Positions 16,755 to 23,525 of a stretch of DNA of 23,525 nucleotides are shown here, piece by piece. Origin of the DNA: Gemmatimonadota bacterium (GTDB lineage Bacteria; Gemmatimonadota; Gemmatimonadetes; Gemmatimonadales; GWC2-71-9); the NCBI GenBank assembly GCA_016713435.1, contig JADJPD010000019.1, positions 1 to 23,525 of the forward strand, in the 5' to 3' direction. Position 1 is the stretch's first letter. Each line of letters opens with the position of its first letter. The translations under genes and the position numbers were made by a program. The notes below the pieces were generated by a model, which saw only the letters and a program-made list of their open reading frames with translations, did no database searches and had not been told where the DNA came from.

Positions 16755-18260
16755 ATGAGTCTCCAGCTCCACAACACGCTGACGCGCGCCACCGAGCCCT
16801 TCGTCCCGCTGCACCAGGGGCGGGTGTCGATGTACACCTGCGGGCCGACGGTCTGGAACTACGCCCACATCGGGAACTTCCGCACCTTCCTGTTCGAGGA
16901 CCTGCTCCGCCGCTGGCTCGAGGCGTCGGGGTACCAGGTGTTCCACGTCATGAACCTGACGGACGTGGACGACCGCATCATCAAGGAAGCCGGCGCCCGC
17001 GGCATCCCGATCCGCGACTTCACCACCCCGTTCGCGCAGGCCTTCTTCGAGGACCGGGACTACCTGCGCATCCGGCCCGCGCACGAGTACCCGCGCGCCA
17101 CCGACTACATCGCGCCCATGGTGGACCTGGTGGCCACGCTGCTGGCCAACGGCACCGCCTACCGGGGCGAGGACGGCTCGGTCTACTTCGGCATCGACCG
17201 CTTCCCCGCCTATGGGCGGCTGTCGCAGCTCGACAAGCGCTCCCTCAAGACCGGCGCCAGCGGCCGGGTCTCGAGCGACGAGTACGACAAGGAGAACGCC
17301 CAGGATTTCGCGCTCTGGAAGGCGGCGAAGCCCGAGGACGAGGCGGGTGCAGGCCGCCTGGGACGCCCCCTTCGGCCGCGGCTTCGCCCGGCTGGCACCT
17401 CGAGTGCCCGCCATGGCCCTGTCGCTCCTGGCGCGCCAGGCGGCCTGGGCCAGGTGCTCGAGCATCCATGCTCGCAGGCGTGGACCTCATCTTCCCGCAC
17501 CACGAGGACGAGATCGCCCAGAGCTGCGCCGCGACGGGGTGCGACCACTTCGCGCGGGTCTGGCTGCATGGCGAGTTCCTGAACGTGCGCGGGACCAAGA
17601 TGTCGAAGCGCTTCGGCAACATCACCACCCCGCGCGACCTCAAGGCCGACGGCGTGGACGCCGGGGCGCTCCGGCCCCCGGCGTTCCAGACGCACACCGC
17701 CAGAAGCTGGACCTGACTGACGACGCCCCCGCCGCCGCGCGAGGGGAGCCGGTCGGGAATTCGACGGGCGGCTCCGGCAGGCGCTTACTTCGCCACCGCC
17801 GCGGCGGGGAGCGGCTGGGCGGCGTGGGCGACGGGCTGGCCACCGACTTCGCCGCGGCGCTGGACGACGACCTCGACGCTCCCCGGGCGGTGGCGCGGCT
17901 CTTCGATGCCGTCCGCGAGGGGAACCGGCTCCTCGACCAGGGTGTCGTCCCCGCCGAGGCCGACCGGGCCGCATGGTTCAGGGCGATGGACGCGCCGACG
18001 TTGCCCGCCACGCCAGGCTTACGGAGCCCGGGTCACCGCCGCCCCCGGATGCGGCGGCGGCCACCGCCGACCTGCGCGAGGCGGCCCCCGCCGACCCGGC
18101 GGCAGCCGAGTCTTGGGCCGCGGGCTGGGCCCGTGCCCGCCTCACGGCCAAGGGCAAGAAGAACTTCAAGGAAGCCGACCGGATCCGGGACCTGCTCAAG
18201 GCTGCCGGCTGGGAGGTGCGCGACAATCGCGACGGGACCGTCGAGGTGCGGAAGCTCTAG
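16755..18260 (+). CDS. cysS: Cysteinyl-tRNA synthetase (frameshifted)
   Basis: Cytosolic class I aminoacyl-tRNA synthetase that charges tRNA-Cys. The N-terminus has the zinc-ligand Cys in MYTCGPTVWNYAHIGNFRTF, where HIGN is the class I HIGH motif. DVDDRIIKEA, the HLECPAMA zinc region (restored near 17390), DLIFPHHEDEIAQSCAATGC and the KMSKS loop TKMSKRFGN (near 17600) follow. The C-terminus (LTAKGKKNFKEADRIRDLLK, then AAGWEVRDNRDGTVEVRKL) is typical. The 1506-base span fits the roughly 500-residue enzyme. Frame breaks occur near 17345, 17450, 17690, 17760 and 18000. As the enzyme is essential, these are best explained as errors. It lies four bases after mscS and is convergent with rsmD. Confidence 0.95.
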
Positions 18261-18287
18261 GCCTCGCGGCCGGGGAGGTGCGCGGGG

Positions 18288-18798
18288 CTAGCGCCGGTAC
18301 ACCGTCACCAGCGTCTCGCCGAACGCCTTCTTCCTCCCGCCGGGTGGGAGCGGGTGGGTTCGGGCGTGCTCCACGACGAGCACCCGGGCAAAGCCGGTCC
18401 TCCGCCAGGTGTCGACCACGCGGTCGAGGACCCGGGACTCATACGGCGGGTCGGCGAAGGCCAGGTCGTAGGGGGCGGGGATCCTCGATGAAGCGGAGGG
18501 CGTCCTTGTTGAACACCCGGCAGCATCGCTTGAGCTTGAGCCGGGCGATGTTGGTCTTGAGGGCATGGAGACTGGCGGGGCGGAACTCCACGAAATCGGC
18601 CCGAGCGGCCCCGCGGGAGAGGGCCTCGAGTCCGAGGGCCCCCGTCCCGGCGAACAGGTCGAGGACCCTGGCGCCCGCCACCGCCGGGCCCACCAAGTCC
18701 AGCATGCCGGCACGGACGGTCTCGGCGGTGGGCCGGACCCGGCCATCGGTGGGGCTGGTCAATTCCCGGCCAGCCAGCGTGCCGGCGACGATGCGCAT
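18288..18798 (-). CDS. rsmD: 16S rRNA (guanine966-N2)-methyltransferase RsmD (one frameshift)
   Basis: SAM-dependent methyltransferase modifying G966 of 16S rRNA. It starts MRIVAGTLAGRELTSPTDGR at 18798, with VRPTAETVRAGMLDLVG, the SAM-binding DLFAGTGALGLEALSRG, EFRPASLHALKTNIARLKL, then after one indel near 18485 PYDLAFADPPYESRVLDRVV (catalytic DPPY) and RVLVVEH. At about 170 residues it is slightly short but within the family. It ends 27 bases from the cysS stop on the opposite strand. Confidence 0.93.
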
Positions 18799-19116
18799 CC
18801 TGGGACGCTCTCCTGGGCTGCGACGGCTGGGCGGGGCCAGACGTCCTCTTGGGCGTACGGGTGGGGTGCGTGGGGGGGGGGTGTATATATAGTGGGCTGG
18901 CCAGCCGCAGGGCGGGGCGGCCCATGACCCCTGAAGACGACCCCCGTGTCGGCGTGGCCCGTGGATGGGGCGCCGGGGCGGGGGCGGCTTCAGGGGGTCT
19001 TCTCTCGGCTTACCGTCTTCTCCCCGGGCGCTGCCCCCAGCGTCCTGGCTCCGCCGCCCTGCTGAGGATGAGGCTAAGTCACTAGGTATCATATCGTTCG
19101 TCCGTTTCGGCTACCC
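18799..19116. other. Intergenic region between rsmD and the tRNA cluster
   Basis: I see no supported gene. It holds a run of ten Gs (18872-18881) followed by TATATATA (18884-18891). On the minus strand the TATATATA could supply a -10 for rsmD with an untranslated leader of about 80 bases. Close to the tRNAs, TATCAT (19087-19092) is a candidate -10 lying 24 bases before tRNA-Thr, but no convincing -35 is visible. Confidence 0.45.
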
Positions 19117-19190
19117 GCTGACGTAGCTCAATCGGCAGAGCACCGGTTTTGTAAACCGGCGGTTGGGGGTTCGATTCCCTTTCGTCAGCT
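19117..19190 (+). tRNA. tRNA-Thr (anticodon TGT)
   Basis: The acceptor stem GCTGACG pairs with CGTCAGC (19183-19189). The anticodon arm is CCGGT-TTTGTAA-ACCGG, giving TGT, and the T loop is TTCGATT. One extra T between the T stem and the acceptor stem is probably a read error. No CCA is encoded. Confidence 0.95.
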
Positions 19191-19240
19191 CTCCAGGTGG
19201 CGCGGCGGGGAGGACAGTGGCAGGCGCAGGAGCAGCACCC

Positions 19241-19326
19241 GGTGGGGTGGCCGAGTGGCTAACGGCAGCAGACTGTAATCTGCGTTGCGCTACGCGCTAC
19301 GTAGGTTCGAATCCTACCCCCCACCA
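19241..19326 (+). tRNA. tRNA-Tyr (anticodon GTA)
   Basis: A long-variable-arm tRNA with acceptor stem GGTGGGG/CCCCACC, anticodon loop CTGTAAT (GTA) and T arm GTAGG-TTCGAAT-CCTAC. One extra C follows the T stem in a C-run and is a likely homopolymer error. The discriminator is A, as expected for Tyr. Confidence 0.95.
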
Positions 19327-19350
19327 CTTGTAAGGCGCAGGGCGGGCGTC

Positions 19351-19424
19351 GCGGGCGTAGCTCAGTTGGTAGAGCGTCAGCCTTCCAAGCTGAATGTCGC
19401 GGGCTTCGAGCCCCGTCGCCCGCT
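19351..19424 (+). tRNA. tRNA-Gly (anticodon TCC)
   Basis: Acceptor stem GCGGGCG/CGCCCGC, D arm GCTC/GAGC, anticodon arm TCAGC-CTTCCAA-GCTGA giving TCC, T loop TTCGAGC. The cloverleaf is well formed. Confidence 0.95.
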
Positions 19425-19448
19425 TGGCGAACGAGGACGAAGCAGGAT

Positions 19449-19521
19449 GCTCGCGTAGCTCAGTCGGAGAGCGCATCCTTGGTAAGGATGAGGTCACCGG
19501 TTCAATCCCCGGTCGCGAGTT
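19449..19521 (+). tRNA. tRNA-Thr (anticodon GGT)
   Basis: Acceptor stem GCTCGCG/CGCGAGT (one G-T pair), anticodon arm CATCC-TTGGTAA-GGATG giving GGT, and T arm CCGG-TTCAATC-CCGG. The D loop looks one base short, probably a read error. It is the fourth tRNA of the cluster and lies about 100 bases before rpmG. Confidence 0.94.
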
Positions 19522-19623
19522 TCCTGGACATCGCAGGGAACAGCCGTTCCTGCCGGGGCCTGCGAGGGTGACTGACGGATGCGGCATGCGTCCATCCGGA
19601 CGCGACATCACGAGGACGTGGAC

Positions 19624-19775
19624 ATGCCGCGCGAGAACATCATCCTGAATGCACCGAGTGCCGGACCGCAACTACTTACGGACAAGAACTGGAGCGCAAG
19701 CACCCGGAGCGGGTGGAGTGGAAGAAGTACTGCCCGCGGTGCAACAAGCACCAGACCCACAAGGAGTCGAAGTGA
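19624..19775 (+). CDS. rpmG: 50S ribosomal protein L33 (frameshifted)
   Basis: The start MPRENIIL at 19624 is characteristic of bacterial L33. Two zinc-ribbon pairs are readable in different frames: CTEC near 19650 and KKYCPRCNKHQTHKESK at the end. The span of 152 bases is one short of the 153 needed for 50 residues. Frame changes near 19647, 19675 and 19700 explain why no single frame covers it. The TGA overlaps the secE GTG (GTGA). Two Cys-pairs indicate the zinc-binding L33 form. Confidence 0.9.
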
Positions 19776-20014
19776 GCGCTGACGTCCAGGCGCCCGAGGG
19801 CAACGCCCTCGCCAAGGCGGTGGGCGGGACCGGCGGGTTCCTGCGCGACGTGCGCGCGGAGCTCGGCAAGGTGACCTGGCCGTCGCGCGAGGAACTGTTC
19901 AAGGCCACGCGGATGATCGTCGTCATGTCGATCATCCTCGGCCTGGCGATCGGCTGATGGACCTGGCTGCTCAACCTGATCTTCGTGGACGCGGTTGCCG
20001 CGCTGACCCGCTGA
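19772..20014 (+). CDS. secE: Preprotein translocase subunit SecE (internal compensated indels)
   Basis: The small membrane subunit of the Sec translocon, 80 residues. The GTG at 19772 follows AAGGAG (19761-19766). The core is FLRDVRAELGKVTWPSREEL, the SecE signature, followed by one membrane segment (MIVVMSIILGLAIG, WLLNLIFVDAVAALTR). An in-frame TGA at about 19955-19957 interrupts the helix. Adding one G before it and deleting one C just after gives an uninterrupted GWMDWLLN, so two opposing indels are the likely cause. The stop overlaps the nusG ATG (TGATG). Confidence 0.93.
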
Positions 20015-20565
20015 TGGACGCGCCCGAGTATCGCTGGTACGCCATCCAGACCACGGCGGGCCACGAGAACAAGGTCCGCAGCCTGATCGCGCAGCGCATC
20101 GGGCAGGACCCGCGACCCGAGAGGGCAGCGGCTCATCCCTGGCAGGCGCTGGTCCCGGTGCAGGAAGTGGTCGAGATCAAGAACGGCAAGAAGGTCACGG
20201 TGGAGCGGAAGCTCTACCCGGGGTACGTCCTGGTGGAGATGCTGATGAACCGGGAGTCGCTCCACGTGATCAACAGCATCCAGGGCGCTTCATCAAGTTC
20301 GGTAAGTGGGGCGGGGAGTTCCGCTAAGCGCTCCGGAACGACGAGGTGAAGCGTTTGCCCGGCATCGCCGAGAAGCGGCGAAGACAGCGCCCAAGGATGC
20401 GAGATCCCGTTCCCTGTGGGCCAGGTGGTGGAAATCACCGAGGGGCCGTTCCTCGGACTTCAGTGGCACGTAGAAGAGGTCCTCGCGAACAAGGGGAAGG
20501 TGAAGGTGTCGGTCAGCCTTGTTCGGGCGGCCGACTTGTGTGGAGCCGGACGGGACTCCAGCTCC
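20014..20565 (+). CDS. nusG: Transcription termination/antitermination protein NusG (frameshifted)
   Basis: Binds RNA polymerase and couples it to the ribosome or Rho. The NGN domain is clear: MDAPEYRWYAIQTTAGHENK, VRSLIAQRI, LVPVQEVVEIKNGKKVTVER, KLYPGYVLVEMLM. After frame changes near 20285-20400 the linker and KOW domain read FPVGQVVEITEGPFLGLQWH, VEEVLANKGKVKVSVSLFGR and then PVELDYLQL-like residues near 20535-20565. The exact stop is lost; the 3' end is approximate. It is translationally coupled to secE by a one-base overlap. Confidence 0.93.
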
Positions 20566-20670
20566 GGGGCCACTTCATGTTCCACCTCGCGACCGCGCGG
20601 GTCATCGCGGAAGCGTTTGTCCCGCCCGGTCTCGGACGTCCCCCGACACGACCAGAAGGGAATGGTTTGA

Positions 20671-21113
20671 ACGGCCAAGAAGGTCAACGCAGTCATCAAG
20701 CCGCAGTGCCCGGCCGGAAGGCGGCGAACTTCCCGCCCCGCCCGTCGGCACGGGGTGGCCCTGGGTCCGCATGGCGAACATCATGGAGTTCTGCAAGCAG
20801 TTCAACGCCGCCTGACCTAGAGCCAAAGCGGGATGGTATGTCCCGTCCTCGTGACGGTCTACTCAGGATCACGCACGTTCACCTTCATCACCAAGACGCC
20901 CCCCCGGCGCCGAACCTCCCGCCTAGCGAAGCCGTACTCTAGTAGGGCAGCGGCCCTCGCCGAACCGCACCCAGGTCGGGCGGGTCACCATGCGCAGGTG
21001 AAGAAGATCGCCGAGACTGAAGATGACGGACTCAACGCGTCGGACCTCGAGCAGCGCCATGCGCATGATCGCGGGCACGGCGCGTCTGATGGGCGTGGAG
21101 GTCACTCGACTGA
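20671..21113 (+). CDS. rplK: 50S ribosomal protein L11 (frameshifted)
   Basis: L11 of the GTPase-associated centre. It is recognisable as AKKVNAVIK at the N-terminus, CPAG then ALGPHG and IMEFCKQFNAA, VPVLVTVYS and RTFTFITKTPP, and at the C-terminus QVKKIAET, LNASDLE, AMRMIAGTARLMGVEV. At least eight indels are needed to join these. The expected ATG is read as ACG (20671-20673). The length (about 145 codons) is correct. The TGA at 21111-21113 overlaps the rplA ATG. Confidence 0.92.
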
Positions 21114-21805
21114 TGCGCACCCACGGCAGAAGTTCTGCCGCCGCGGTCGCCAAGGTCGACCGCGCCTTCGAGTATCCGCTGGCCGACGCCGTGGAAGCCG
21201 GGGGCTTGGCGCCTACTTAAGTTCAACGAGACCGTGGACGTGGCGGCGGCTCGGGGGTCGATCCCCGGCACGCCGACCAGGTGGTCCAGCGGCACCGTGG
21301 TGCTCCCGCACGGCACCGGCAAGTCGGTGCGGGTGCTGGTGATCACTCAGGTGAGAAGACGAAGGAAGCCGTTGAGGCGGCGGGAAGCCGACTTCGCTTG
21401 GACGGAGTACGTCCAGGAAGCTCAAGGACGGCTGGCCCGAGTGCGACGTCATCGTCGCCAGCCGGACGTCATGGGCCAGCTGGGCCAGCTGGGCTGCACA
21501 CCGGTCTCCGCGGCCTGACGCCCAATCCCAAGGCCGGCACGGTGACGCTCGACGTCGCCCGGGCGGTCCGGGAGATCAAGGTGCGGCATGATCGAGTTCC
21601 GGGTGGACAAGACTGGCAACGTCCACGCCCCCCTGTGGGCAAGATCAACTTCTCGGAGCAGCAGTTGGCCGAGAACCCGCAGGCCTTCATGGGACCATCG
21701 TCCGCTGGGCCGCTTACGGCGGCGAAGGGCCAGTACATCTCGAGTGCGACGGTGTCCAGCACCATGGGCCCCGGCGTCCGGGCTGACACGGCGGTGTATC
21801 GATGA
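21113..21805 (+). CDS. rplA: 50S ribosomal protein L1 (frameshifted)
   Basis: L1-stalk protein and, in many bacteria, translational repressor of the L11-L1 operon. It starts MRTHGRSSAAAVAKVDRAFE at 21113. Also visible are KFNETVDVA near 21220, GTVVLPHGTGKSVRVLVITQ, CDVIVA, PDVMGQLGQLG, NPKAGTVTLDVARAVREIK, IEFRVDKTGNVHAP, GKINFSEQQLAEN, and AAKGQYISSATVSSTMGPGV at the C-terminus. At about 230 codons it has normal length. Frame changes occur about every 60-100 bases. The stop overlaps the rplJ ATG (ATGA at 21802-21805). Confidence 0.93.
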
Positions 21806-22300
21806 GCAAGGCAGAACGGCAGGAAGAGGTCGAGCGGATCACCGCGCGCCATCACGGCGGCGCTGCACATCTACGTCACCGACTTCGCGGGGGCTGAACG
21901 TCGCGAAGGTGACCGAGTTCCATTGCCGCGCCTCCGCGGCGCCGGGGCCAAGTAACCGGTGGTGAAGAACACCTCGCCGAGCGCGCCCCTCGAGGCCCGC
22001 GGCGGACCACCCCGAACGAGCACCCCAAGGGGCCGACCGGCCCCGTGCCGAGCACCGACGCATGTCCGCGCGCCAAGGTGCTGACCGGAGTCGCGAAAGG
22101 AAAAACCAGAAGCCGGGCATCCGCGCCTTACCGGTCGACGGCGCGCCGGTCTCGCAGGCGCACATCCAGCGGCTCGGGACCATCTCCGACCGCCAGACGC
22201 TCCTCGCCATGGCGGCTGGGGGGGTCAGCCCGTAACATCCTGGCTGGCCTTTGCTGGCTGCCCCGAGTACGCTGCGCGAGCAGCGTCCGCGGCCCCTAAC
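21802..22300 (+). CDS. rplJ: 50S ribosomal protein L10 (frameshifted)
   Basis: Stalk-base protein binding L12. It starts MSKAERQEEVERIT at 21802. The next parts are ITAALHIYVTDFAGLNVAKV, VVKNTLAERA near 21960, GPTG near 22030, AKVLT, KPGIRA, VDGAPVSQAHIQRLGTISDR, QTLLAMAAGGVSP and, near the end, LAAPSTLREQ. Multiple indels break the frame, and the C-terminal stop cannot be fixed precisely (about 22300). It is coupled to rplA by a 4-base overlap and followed closely by rplL, the conserved order. Confidence 0.9.
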
Positions 22301-22312
22301 GCGGGACGGAGA

Positions 22313-22706
22313 CACGGACAGCGACCGACGACTGCGACTTCGCAAGGGACGAAATCCTTACGAGGCGATCGGCAAGATGAGCGTGCTGGATTTCGCCTAT
22401 TACGATCGAGGCCTTCAAGGCCAAGTTCAACGTCTCCGTCGTCGCGGCCGCGGCTGCCCCGGCGGGCGGATGGCGGCCCCGGCCGCCGAGGAGCAGACCG
22501 AGTTCCGACCTGCCGCCAAGAGCAGCGGCGAGAAGAAGATCCAGGGTCAAGGTCGTCCGTGAGCCCACCAGCCTCGGCCTGAAGGGGTGAAGGCGCTGGT
22601 TTACAAGCGGCGGCAACACTTCGGCTGGAAGGCGGACCGCCAAGTGCCGAGGCCAACGAGATGAAGAAGAAGCTGGAATACCGGGCGCGATCGTCGAGCT
22701 GAAGGA
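22313..22706 (+). CDS. rplL: 50S ribosomal protein L7/L12 (frameshifted)
   Basis: The multi-copy stalk protein that recruits translation GTPases. Recognisable pieces are AIGKMSVLDFA near 22370, IEAFKAKFNVSVVAAAAAPA near 22410-22460, AAPAAEEQTEF, KSSGEKKIQ, KVVREPTSLGLK, and near the stop NEMKKKLE with AIVELK (to about 22706). The N-terminal dimerisation domain, Ala-rich hinge and C-terminal domain are all present. The start codon is unclear; the expected position reads ACG at about 22313. The true stop is also masked by an indel. Confidence 0.9.
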
Positions 22707-22942
22707 GAGGTCCCGCCCTGGCCCTGCGGGCTGGGCGCCGGGACCGGCCACGCACGGGGTCCCGTCCACGGACCACCTGCTTCAGTGTGGGAGACGACAT
22801 GACGGCTGGACGGTTTCAGTAACCGCGAGAGACGTCCCGAGCCCCGCGTGGCCTCCCCGCAATCGGCAGGGGGTTTTCGCGCCGGGGCTATTTGTAAGTT
22901 GCGCGAGTGTGACTCTGCGGCGACGGCGACGCGACCCAGATC
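22707..22942 (+). other. rplL-rpoB intergenic region
   Basis: I see no supported gene. The main structure is a nested hairpin at 22840-22889. The rest is GC-rich leader. A weak ATG at 22799 (MTAGRFQ) opens only a very short frame. Confidence 0.5.
22840..22889 (+). terminator. Nested hairpin with internal T tract, candidate attenuator before rpoB
   Basis: CCTCCCCGC (22852-22860) can pair with GCAGGGGG (22866-22873) around AATCG, with one bulged A, and is followed at once by TTTT (22874-22877): an intrinsic-terminator-like unit. An outer 7-bp stem, AGCCCCG (22840-22846) with CGGGGCT (22883-22889), encloses the whole unit. It lies upstream of rpoB, where E. coli is known to have a partial terminator that sets the ratio of L12 to polymerase subunits. 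The function here is inferred, and local read errors may affect the stems. Confidence 0.45.
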
Positions 22943-23525
22943 GTGTTTTCTGGCAAGGGACGTCGTGGGATAGGGATGCCCGACCTCCTCGACATCCACA
23001 GACTCCAGGCAAGTCTCCAGAGCCTGCTTCGTCCCGACGACGTCCAGGTTTCGCGAGCGGGCAGGATGTCCTTTGCGCTCGAGCGCGTCTTCTGGGGACT
23101 CCGTTCTCGATCAGCGACGTGGAACGGGAAGTACAGCCTCGAGTCTATCAGCTATAACCTCGGCGAGCCGAAGTACCTGTGTGGAGGAGGCGCATCGAGC
23201 GCGACATGACGTATGCCGCGCCGCTCAAGAGCACGCTCCGCCTCGACGTGTTCGAGGAGGTGGACGGCAGCGGCGGCTCTCCGGCGAACGCGATCGAGAA
23301 GGATGGCTCACCCTGGGCGAGCTGCTCATCATGACCCCTGCCTTCGGCACGTTCAGCGTCATCAACGGCGCGAGCGCGTGGTGGTGAGCCAGCCGCACCG
23401 CTCGCCGGCGTGGTGTTCTCGGAGGAGCACACGCACCTCGCGAACGGGCAGCGGCTCTTCAGCGCTCTGCATCATCCCGTTCCGCGGCTTCCGTGGGTCG
23501 AGTTCGCGATCGACATCCACGACGT
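22943..23525 (+). CDS. rpoB: RNA polymerase beta subunit, N-terminal part (frameshifted, cut by window end)
   Basis: The N-terminus of the catalytic beta subunit. Readable pieces are VFSGKGRRGIGMPDLLDIH (from 22943; the true start may be slightly upstream), LLRPDD, LERVF, ISDV then GKYSLE, SYNLGEPKY, IERDMTYAAPLKSTLRLDVF, EEVDG, ANAIEK, LGELL, FGTFSVINGA, ERVVVSQ, VVFSEE, NGQRLFSA, IIPFRG and WVEFAIDIHD at the edge. This order matches RpoB residues about 5 to 200. At least ten indels interrupt the frame. It follows rplJ-rplL as in nearly all bacteria. Confidence 0.95.

Noticed and set aside
16755..18260. cysS and the ribosomal genes as real pseudogenes
   Set aside because: Several independent essential genes are affected in the same way, with all motifs intact, which fits sequencing error better than decay.
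18872..18891. Ten-G run followed by TATATATA as a phase-variable tract or G-quadruplex element
   Set aside because: It is a single uninterrupted G run whose length is unreliable in this error-prone sequence. At most it could be part of the rsmD promoter.
19955..19957. In-frame TGA inside secE, as possible recoding (selenocysteine or programmed frameshift)
   Set aside because: Adding one base before and removing one just after restores the expected SecE helix, and neighbouring genes have the same kind of errors. No recoding structure is needed.
1..23525. Insertion sequences, prophage, CRISPR arrays or long repeats
   Set aside because: I saw no transposase, integrase, phage gene, terminal inverted repeats or regularly spaced direct repeats in the window.

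Overview
The window is GC-rich bacterial chromosome, most likely from a Gemmatimonadota-type organism. That is an inference. It rests on the very high GC, three secreted proteins whose signal peptides end in LAAQ- or LHGQ-like sites, the ArsR/SRPBCC and DUF2157/GDYXXLXY gene pairs, and the core-gene sequences at the right end. Many genes, including essential ones (cysS, rpmG, nusG, rplK, rplA, rplJ, rplL, rpoB), are broken by one-base indels, often in homopolymers and often compensated a few bases later. These look like read or assembly errors rather than gene decay. Error density is highest at the two ends (about 1-2.6 kb and 19.5-23.5 kb) and lowest around 7-13 kb. Coordinates of broken genes are therefore given as one span.

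Layout. 1-1060: no recognisable gene. 1150-6929 (minus strand): an apparent operon read right to left, consisting of a GAF-domain soluble histidine kinase, an OmpR/PhoB-type response regulator, a P1B-type metal ATPase, a small protein and a SulP anion permease with STAS domain. 7050-12123 (plus): a tandem universal stress protein, an Acg-like nitroreductase, a Met/His-rich secreted protein, an MgtC/DUF4010 membrane protein and a second tandem universal stress protein. 12165-13340 (plus): a DUF2157 membrane protein and the first codons of a probable GDYXXLXY partner. 13343-15082 (minus): an ArsR repressor, a glyoxalase-SRPBCC fusion and a truncated secreted protein. 15173-18260 (plus): a small outer-membrane-type protein, an MscS channel and cysS. 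18288-18798 (minus): rsmD. 19117-23525 (plus): tRNA-Thr(UGU), tRNA-Tyr, tRNA-Gly, tRNA-Thr(GGU), rpmG, secE, nusG, rplK, rplA, rplJ, rplL and the start of rpoB.

The left half (1150-12123) reads as one stress or metal/redox-stress island. A cytosolic two-component system sits among two universal stress proteins, an Acg nitroreductase and ion transporters, a gene set that recalls the mycobacterial DosR dormancy regulon although the regulator here is of another family. The promoter regions of the response regulator, both universal stress protein genes and the nitroreductase carry the same kind of tandem element, YTTCA repeated with an 11-base period in the same orientation relative to the gene. 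This is the spacing expected for an OmpR/PhoB-family dimer, and it is the best candidate here for an undescribed regulon. The right end is the conserved transcription/translation locus, with the same four-tRNA order as upstream of tufB in E. coli but with tuf absent and rpmG in its place.
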